Positions 5,585 through 9,162 of a DNA stretch of 9,162 nucleotides are shown in pieces. The notes beneath the pieces were generated by a model, which saw only the letters and a list, made by a program, of their open reading frames with translations, was not told where the DNA came from and made no database searches. Source of the stretch: Methanothrix sp. (GTDB lineage: Archaea; Halobacteriota; Methanosarcinia; Methanotrichales; Methanotrichaceae); the NCBI GenBank assembly GCA_028688535.1, contig JAQTXY010000008.1, positions 6,326 to 15,487 of the forward strand, written 5' to 3'. How positions within the stretch are numbered: the first letter of the stretch is position 1; each line of letters opens with the position of its first letter. Both the position numbers and the translations under genes were made by a program.

Positions 5585-7735
5585 ATGAAGAAATTGGCTG
5601 CAATTACGCTTACATCGATGATGCTGTTAATGGCAACAGCGATGGTAGTCGGCGCAGTCGACTCAGTGGATATCAGGGGTGCTGTTGCTGGTACCGTAAA
5701 TGGCCAGAGCAACCTGGAGGGCGATGCTTTCACCTGGAATCCACAGAACTTCGCCGGCTTTTACTACGACATAAAGAAAGATATCGGCACTGAGACGCTT
5801 GTCACATCTATTACTGAGGGCAACAAGCTCAGCGGCGATGCACCATACGGTGTTACTTACACCACTACCGCCCAGGCCAAGGACTACGAGTTCGAGGACT
5901 GGGGAAGCTACAACGTGATTGGCTTCCAGGCTGAGAAGTACTTTGCTGGCTACATCTCCAACGAAGATGCTGCAAAGGACATCTTCTTCAAGGAGTCCAC
6001 CGACGAAAACTCCCTCTCCAGCGAGCAGCTCGAGAAGATCCTCGTTGATGACGACACTGAGATGACCGTAACATCCGGCACACCCCTCAAGTTGAAAGAG
6101 GGCTATGAGCTGTCTATCAAGTCCATTGATATAGATGGCAACAAGGTCTACCTCGAGCTCTCCAAGGATGGCTCTATAGTAGACAGCAAGGTCATATCCC
6201 CGTCCAAGGACGGCGCGACCATGGCCGACAAGACCTACTACTACAAGAACCCAGTCGTAGGCGATCAGAAGAAGCTGGTGACAATCGGAGCACACTTCAA
6301 GAACGCTTTCCGTGGCGCTGACCAGAACCTGGCAACTGTTGACGGTCTCTGGCAGATATCCGATGCCCCAACCGAGGTCAAGGCCGATACCCAGTATGAC
6401 AAGATGACCATCAGGACTGTTGATGCCACCAACGGCGTCATCACCATGGACAACAAGGACAACGCCATAACTCTCAGCAAGAACAAGGATTCCGCACTTA
6501 TGGCCGGCGTTAAGATCAAGACCGCCGATAACGACACCCTTAGGTTCTACATATACAAGACCATCACTGAGCCCGGAGAATACCAGATAAGGGGCAAGGT
6601 TGCAACCGAGGGCGCTACCTGGGATCCACAGAACTTCGCAGGATTTTACTACGATATCAAGAATGACATCGGCAAAGAGCAGCTCACCACAGTCCTCACT
6701 GAGGGCAACAAGCTCAGCGGCGATGCACCATACGGCGTTACTTATACCACCACCGCCCAGGCCAAGGACTATGAGTTCGAGGATTGGGGAAGCTACAACG
6801 TGATTGGCTTCCAGGCTGAGAAGTACTTCGCTGGCTACATCTCCAACGAAGATGCTGCAAAGGACATCTTCTTCAAGGAGTCCACCGACGAAAACTCCCT
6901 CTCCAGCGAGCAGCTCGAGAAGATCCTCGTTGATGACGACACTGAGATGACCGTAACATCCGGCACACCCCTCAAGTTGGAAGAGGGCTATGAGTTGGCT
7001 ATCAAGTCCATTGATATAGATGGCAACAAGGTTTACCTCGAGCTCACCAAGGATGGCTCTATGGTAGACAGCAAGGTCATCTCCCCATCCAAGGATCTAG
7101 CGACCATGGCCGACAAGACCTACTACTACAAGAACCCAGCCGTGGGCGATCAGAAGAAGCTGGTAACAATCGCAGCTCACTTCAAGAACGCTTTCCGTGG
7201 TTCTGACTCAAACCTGGCCACCGTCGACGGTCTCTGGCAGATCTCCGGCGAACCAACCGAGGTCAAGGCAGACACCCAGTACGACAAGATGACCATCAGG
7301 TCTGTTGATGCCACCAACGGCGTCATCACCATGGACAACAAGGACAACGCCATAACTCTCAGCAAGAACAAGGATACAGCACTTATGGCTGGCGTTAATA
7401 TCAAGACCGCAGACAACGATACCCTCAGGTACTACATTTACAAAGCAGTAACTATCGAGGGCGCTGCAGCTGAAGCCGCACCCGCTGTTGAAGCTGCACC
7501 CGCTGTCGAGGCCACACCGGCCGCTGAGGCCGTACCCGCTGCCGAAGCCGCACCCGCCGCTGAAGAGGCACCTGCAGTCGAAGAGAACAAGACTGTAGAG
7601 GCACCTGCTGCTGAGGCCGCACCCGCCGCTGAGAACAAGACTGCAGAACCCAAGCCACAGCCCGGATTCGAGAGCATTCTCGCAATAACCGGCCTCCTGG
7701 CAGTTGCCTTCTTGGTACTTGGCCGCAGAGAGTAA
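5585..7735 (+). CDS. S-layer protein, two-domain Methanosarcina type, PGF-CTERM anchored
   Basis: This is probably the major cell-surface lattice (or sheath-layer) protein. Its 716 residues divide into a signal peptide (1-24, cut likely after VVGA), domain 1 (about 30-325), domain 2 (about 335-620), a Pro/Ala/Glu stalk (627-692) and a C-terminal sorting signal from PGF693-695, with a hydrophobic helix and final GRRE. The domains match what I know of the Methanosarcinales S-layer duplication family (DUF1608 type), each beginning IRG then W-[ND]-P-Q-N-F-A-G-F-Y-Y-D-I-K. PGF-CTERM tails are processed by archaeosortase A and replaced by a lipid anchor. Stalk sequons N668-K-T and N684-K-T are likely N-glycosylation sites. 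Lysine is almost always AAG and isoleucine mostly ATC, a codon choice typical of abundant proteins. The two domains differ at only about 23 residues by my hand count. The gene has its own promoter, long leader and terminator. Confidence 0.92.
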   Translation: MKKLAAITLTSMMLLMATAMVVGAVDSVDIRGAVAGTVNGQSNLEGDAFTWNPQNFAGFYYDIKKDIGTETLVTSITEGNKLSGDAPYGVTYTTTAQAKDYEFEDWGSYNVIGFQAEKYFAGYISNEDAAKDIFFKESTDENSLSSEQLEKILVDDDTEMTVTSGTPLKLKEGYELSIKSIDIDGNKVYLELSKDGSIVDSKVISPSKDGATMADKTYYYKNPVVGDQKKLVTIGAHFKNAFRGADQNLATVDGLWQISDAPTEVKADTQYDKMTIRTVDATNGVITMDNKDNAITLSKNKDSALMAGVKIKTADNDTLRFYIYKTITEPGEYQIRGKVATEGATWDPQNFAGFYYDIKNDIGKEQLTTVLTEGNKLSGDAPYGVTYTTTAQAKDYEFEDWGSYNVIGFQAEKYFAGYISNEDAAKDIFFKESTDENSLSSEQLEKILVDDDTEMTVTSGTPLKLEEGYELAIKSIDIDGNKVYLELTKDGSMVDSKVISPSKDLATMADKTYYYKNPAVGDQKKLVTIAAHFKNAFRGSDSNLATVDGLWQISGEPTEVKADTQYDKMTIRSVDATNGVITMDNKDNAITLSKNKDTALMAGVNIKTADNDTLRYYIYKAVTIEGAAAEAAPAVEAAPAVEATPAAEAVPAAEAAPAAEEAPAVEENKTVEAPAAEAAPAAENKTAEPKPQPGFESILAITGLLAVAFLVLGRRE
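5672..6559 (+). repeat. S-layer domain repeat, copy 1
   Basis: Codons for residues 30-325. The copy is aligned with copy 2 at an offset of 885 bases (295 residues) over most of its length. It has a short extra N-terminal stretch (about residues 36-46) absent from copy 2. Confidence 0.9.
6587..7444 (+). repeat. S-layer domain repeat, copy 2
   Basis: Codons for residues 335-620, about 92 percent identical to copy 1 in protein by hand count (about 23 differences in about 280). Positions 6830-6979 are identical, base for base, to 5945-6094 in copy 1. The 120 bases before that block differ at six sites, all silent. Confidence 0.9.
7472..7630 (+). repeat. 18-base tandem repeats coding the Pro/Ala/Glu stalk
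   Basis: Residues 630-682 form degenerate six-residue units of the form E-A-x-P-A-[VA], interrupted by E-E-N-K-T-V at 666-671. The units differ at many silent sites, so the array is not very recent. It forms the extended spacer between the S-layer domains and the membrane anchor. Confidence 0.75.
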
Positions 7736-7745
7736 GATCAAATAG

Positions 7746-7784
7746 CTGGAGTGCTCTCGAGCTCTCCAGAACTATTCTCTTTTT
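7746..7784 (+). terminator. Terminator after the S-layer gene
   Basis: CTGGAG (7746-7751) pairs with CTCCAG (7764-7769). Inside, after a T/T mismatch, GCTC pairs with GAGC. A T-rich stretch ending in five T (7780-7784) follows. The hairpin starts 11 bases after the stop codon. Confidence 0.7.
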
Positions 7785-7844
7785 AGTTAGTCTGGATGTT
7801 ATTTTGTGCTTATAATTATTCATTGGCGCATTAGGTTCACTCTC

Positions 7845-7859
7845 ACCAAAAAAGATATA
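7845..7859 (+). promoter_or_regulatory. BRE/TATA promoter of the small PGF-CTERM protein gene
   Basis: The same ACCAAAAAAGATATA is found before the S-layer gene. Expected transcription start is near 7880-7885, leaving a leader of about 135 bases. A perfect hairpin sequence, TTCTGC / GCAGAA around GAT (7867-7881), sits at the expected start site and could be an operator. A weaker TATA-like sequence (TTATAATTATT, about 7810-7820) lies upstream. Confidence 0.65.
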
Positions 7860-8002
7860 TAGGATATTCTGCGATGCAGAAATTGCAGGATCATCTTTAA
7901 TGGAATGGAGGGCTTTGAGTCGAATTGGATAAGACTGCATTTCTACGTCTTAAGTTATTGTTTCGAAGATATTTTAATGGATGATCCGGAAGGCAAATTA
8001 AA

Positions 8003-8007
8003 GGAGG
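8003..8007 (+). promoter_or_regulatory. Ribosome binding site of the small PGF-CTERM protein gene
   Basis: GGAGG stands 10 bases before the ATG at 8018. It supports this short gene as truly translated. Confidence 0.75.
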
Positions 8008-8017
8008 ACTAACAATA

Positions 8018-8404
8018 ATGAAGCTCGTATCAATAATTCTTGTAGCACTGATGATGCTTTTCACAGCAGCTACAGTTGTAAATGCGGAAGAGTCTGGAGT
8101 CAAAGAGGCAGTTGAAACGGATATCAATGTCACCGAACACTCCGCAGAAGAGGCAAAAGAGGATATCGCTGAAGCCGCCAAGACCACTGAGAAGGATATC
8201 AATGCCACTGAGCATGCGGCAGAAGAGGTTAAGGAAGAAGTTACAGCAGTTTCTGAGAATGCAACTGTTAAGGCTGAGGAAGTAAAGGAAGATGTCGCCG
8301 GAGCAGCCAAGAGCGAAGAGAAAGCTGCTCCCGGATTTGAGGGTATCTTTGCCATAGCCGGCCTTCTGGCAATCGCAAGCCTGGTGCTGAGCAGAAGAGA
8401 GTGA
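8018..8404 (+). CDS. Small acidic helical surface protein with PGF-CTERM anchor
   Basis: I do not recognise a functional family, but the 128 residues have a clear plan: signal peptide (1-23, cut likely after VVNA), an acidic, Ala/Glu/Lys-rich region (24-104), and a PGF-CTERM tail from PGF105-107 with hydrophobic helix and final SRRE. The tail closely resembles that of the S-layer protein. The middle has imperfect repeats: DINVTEHSAEEAKED (35-49), DINATEHAAEEVKEE (60-74), and a third AEEVKEDVAGAAK (86-98). Such sequence should form long charged amphipathic helices, perhaps coiled coils. Three sequons (N37-V-T, N62-A-T, N81-A-T) suggest N-glycosylation. It has no globular domain, so it resembles the stalk and anchor of a surface protein alone. 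It shares its promoter core with the S-layer gene and has its own leader and terminator. A structural spacer or matrix role is my inference. Confidence 0.85.
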   Translation: MKLVSIILVALMMLFTAATVVNAEESGVKEAVETDINVTEHSAEEAKEDIAEAAKTTEKDINATEHAAEEVKEEVTAVSENATVKAEEVKEDVAGAAKSEEKAAPGFEGIFAIAGLLAIASLVLSRRE

Positions 8405-8405
8405 A

Positions 8406-8435
8406 AGGGCGTTCTTGCCCTAAAAGCCATTTTTT
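8406..8435 (+). terminator. Terminator after the small surface-protein gene
   Basis: AGGGC (8406-8410) and GCCCT (8417-8421) pair around a six-base loop, followed after a short spacer by six T (8430-8435). It starts two bases after the stop codon and separates this gene from amrS. Confidence 0.75.
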
Positions 8436-8437
8436 CG

Positions 8438-8453
8438 ACCAATAATAAATATT
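8438..8453 (+). promoter_or_regulatory. BRE/TATA promoter of amrS
   Basis: ACCAATAATAAATATT combines a BRE-like ACCAA with an AATAAATA box. A start near 8470-8478 would leave a short leader containing the weak ribosome site GGTGA (8481-8485), five bases before the ATG at 8491. Confidence 0.5.
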
Positions 8454-8490
8454 CATATTATGAGTGCCATTAGTCTTTTTGGTGAATTTC

Positions 8491-9162
8491 ATGGTACCAG
8501 AGACAATTAGAGAGGCCCAATTCTGGGAAAAGCTGGAAGGCGATATTAAGTGCAGCCTCTGCCATCAGCAATGCCGCATACGGCCTGGCAAGAGAGGAAT
8601 ATGCGGCGTCCGGGAAAACCAAAACGATAAGCTCATGACCCTGGTATATGGAAGTCTGGTAGCGGCTAATTCCGATCCTATTGAGAAGAAGCCCTTCTAT
8701 CATTTCCTGCCGGGAAGCCTCGCCTATTCCATCGCAACTGTAGGCTGCAACTTCCGCTGCCATCATTGCCAGAACGCAGATATTTCTCAACTGCCTCGAG
8801 AAACCGGCAAGATTCCGGGAGAATTCGTAAGCCCAAAGAACGTGGTCGCCAAGGCTTGTGCTCTGGGCTGCCAGTCCATCGCCTACACTTATTCTGAACC
8901 CACCATTTTCTTTGAATATGCCTTTGATGTGGCTCTACTGGCTCGCGAAAGAGGCCTGAAGAATGTCTTTGTCAGCAACGGCTACATGGGTGAAGAGGCA
9001 GCACAAGAAATCATTCCTCTATTGGACGGTATTAACATTGATCTGAAGGGCGATGATCAATTCTACCGAAAAGTCTGTGGAGCAAAGCTGGAGCCTGTAG
9101 AGCACAACATCGAGCTGTTCTGGAAGAAGGGTGTCTGGGTAGAGGTAACAACCCTCATTATT
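8491..9162 (+). CDS. amrS: AmmeMemoRadiSam system radical SAM protein, C-terminus beyond window
   Basis: 224 codons are present and the frame is still open at the edge. The radical SAM cluster motif is C86-x3-C90-x2-C93 (GCNFRCHHCQN), which binds the [4Fe-4S] cluster that cleaves S-adenosylmethionine. It is preceded by the family's N-terminal cysteine set, Cys21-x2-Cys24-x3-Cys28 and Cys38 in KRGICGVREN, followed by the line GSLVAANSDPIEKKPFYHFLPG. Further marks are YTYSEPT, the SAM-contacting VFVSNGY, and NIDLKGDDQFYRKVCGA. These are typical of the AmrS family, also annotated as a pyruvate-formate-lyase-activating-enzyme homologue. Its reaction was, to my knowledge, not settled; it co-occurs with AMMECR1 and MEMO1 homologues, neither of which is in this window. 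It has its own promoter, so it is probably not co-transcribed with the surface genes. Confidence 0.9.
   Translation, partial: MVPETIREAQFWEKLEGDIKCSLCHQQCRIRPGKRGICGVRENQNDKLMTLVYGSLVAANSDPIEKKPFYHFLPGSLAYSIATVGCNFRCHHCQNADISQLPRETGKIPGEFVSPKNVVAKACALGCQSIAYTYSEPTIFFEYAFDVALLARERGLKNVFVSNGYMGEEAAQEIIPLLDGINIDLKGDDQFYRKVCGAKLEPVEHNIELFWKKGVWVEVTTLII

Noticed and set aside
5663..6295. 210-codon minus-strand frame opposite the S-layer gene
   Set aside because: It is a mirror of the strongly biased S-layer codons, with no ribosome site or recognisable motif.
7472..7630. CRISPR-like short repeats
   Set aside because: The 18-base units are degenerate, in-frame, have no spacers and encode a protein stalk.
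7208..7741. 177-codon and overlapping minus-strand frames rich in Cys, Gly, Ser or Arg opposite the stalk repeats
   Set aside because: Their composition is the antisense of the GCC/GAG-rich stalk repeats; no start signal supports them.

Overview
The window looks like a piece of a methanogenic archaeon chromosome, most likely a Methanosarcinales member close to Methanothrix (Methanosaeta). The evidence is a two-domain Methanosarcina-type S-layer protein with a PGF-CTERM anchor, a class I archaeal CCA-adding enzyme, an archaeal AmmeMemoRadiSam radical SAM protein, and promoters with A-rich BRE/TATA boxes. The assignment to a lineage is inferred from protein character and was not tested by any search.

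Left edge (1-396): the first 69 codons of an IS200/IS605-type TnpB run off the left end on the minus strand. They are followed by about 190 bases with no gene that hold two clean hairpins. Centre-left (397-3903): a tight plus-strand cluster of ilvD (dihydroxy-acid dehydratase), thpR (RNA 2',3'-cyclic phosphodiesterase) and cca (tRNA nucleotidyltransferase). ilvD and thpR overlap by ATGA. cca follows thpR at once but has no ATG, GTG or TTG start in its frame, although its catalytic N-terminus is intact. Its best start is an ATC one base after the thpR stop. A histone-deacetylase-family gene faces this cluster, with the two stop codons overlapping (3900-4943, minus).

Centre-right (4944-8435): an AT-rich gap of about 640 bases leads into a 716-residue S-layer protein. 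The gap holds inverted repeats, at least one archaeal promoter and a long leader. The S-layer protein has a signal peptide, two nearly identical domains, a Pro/Ala/Glu stalk and a PGF-CTERM anchor. A terminator separates it from a 128-residue protein that keeps only the signal peptide, an acidic helical glycosylatable stalk and the same anchor. Both genes carry the identical 15-base promoter core ACCAAAAAAGATATA, long leaders and strong ribosome binding sites, so they look like a co-regulated cell-surface pair. Right edge (8438-9162): after another terminator, amrS (AmmeMemoRadiSam radical SAM enzyme) starts from its own promoter and runs off the window.

The most unusual items are the missing canonical cca start, the shared promoter of the two surface-protein genes, the stalk-plus-anchor small protein, a 150-base perfectly homogenised block inside the S-layer duplication, and a possible structured RNA or operator pair ahead of the S-layer gene.
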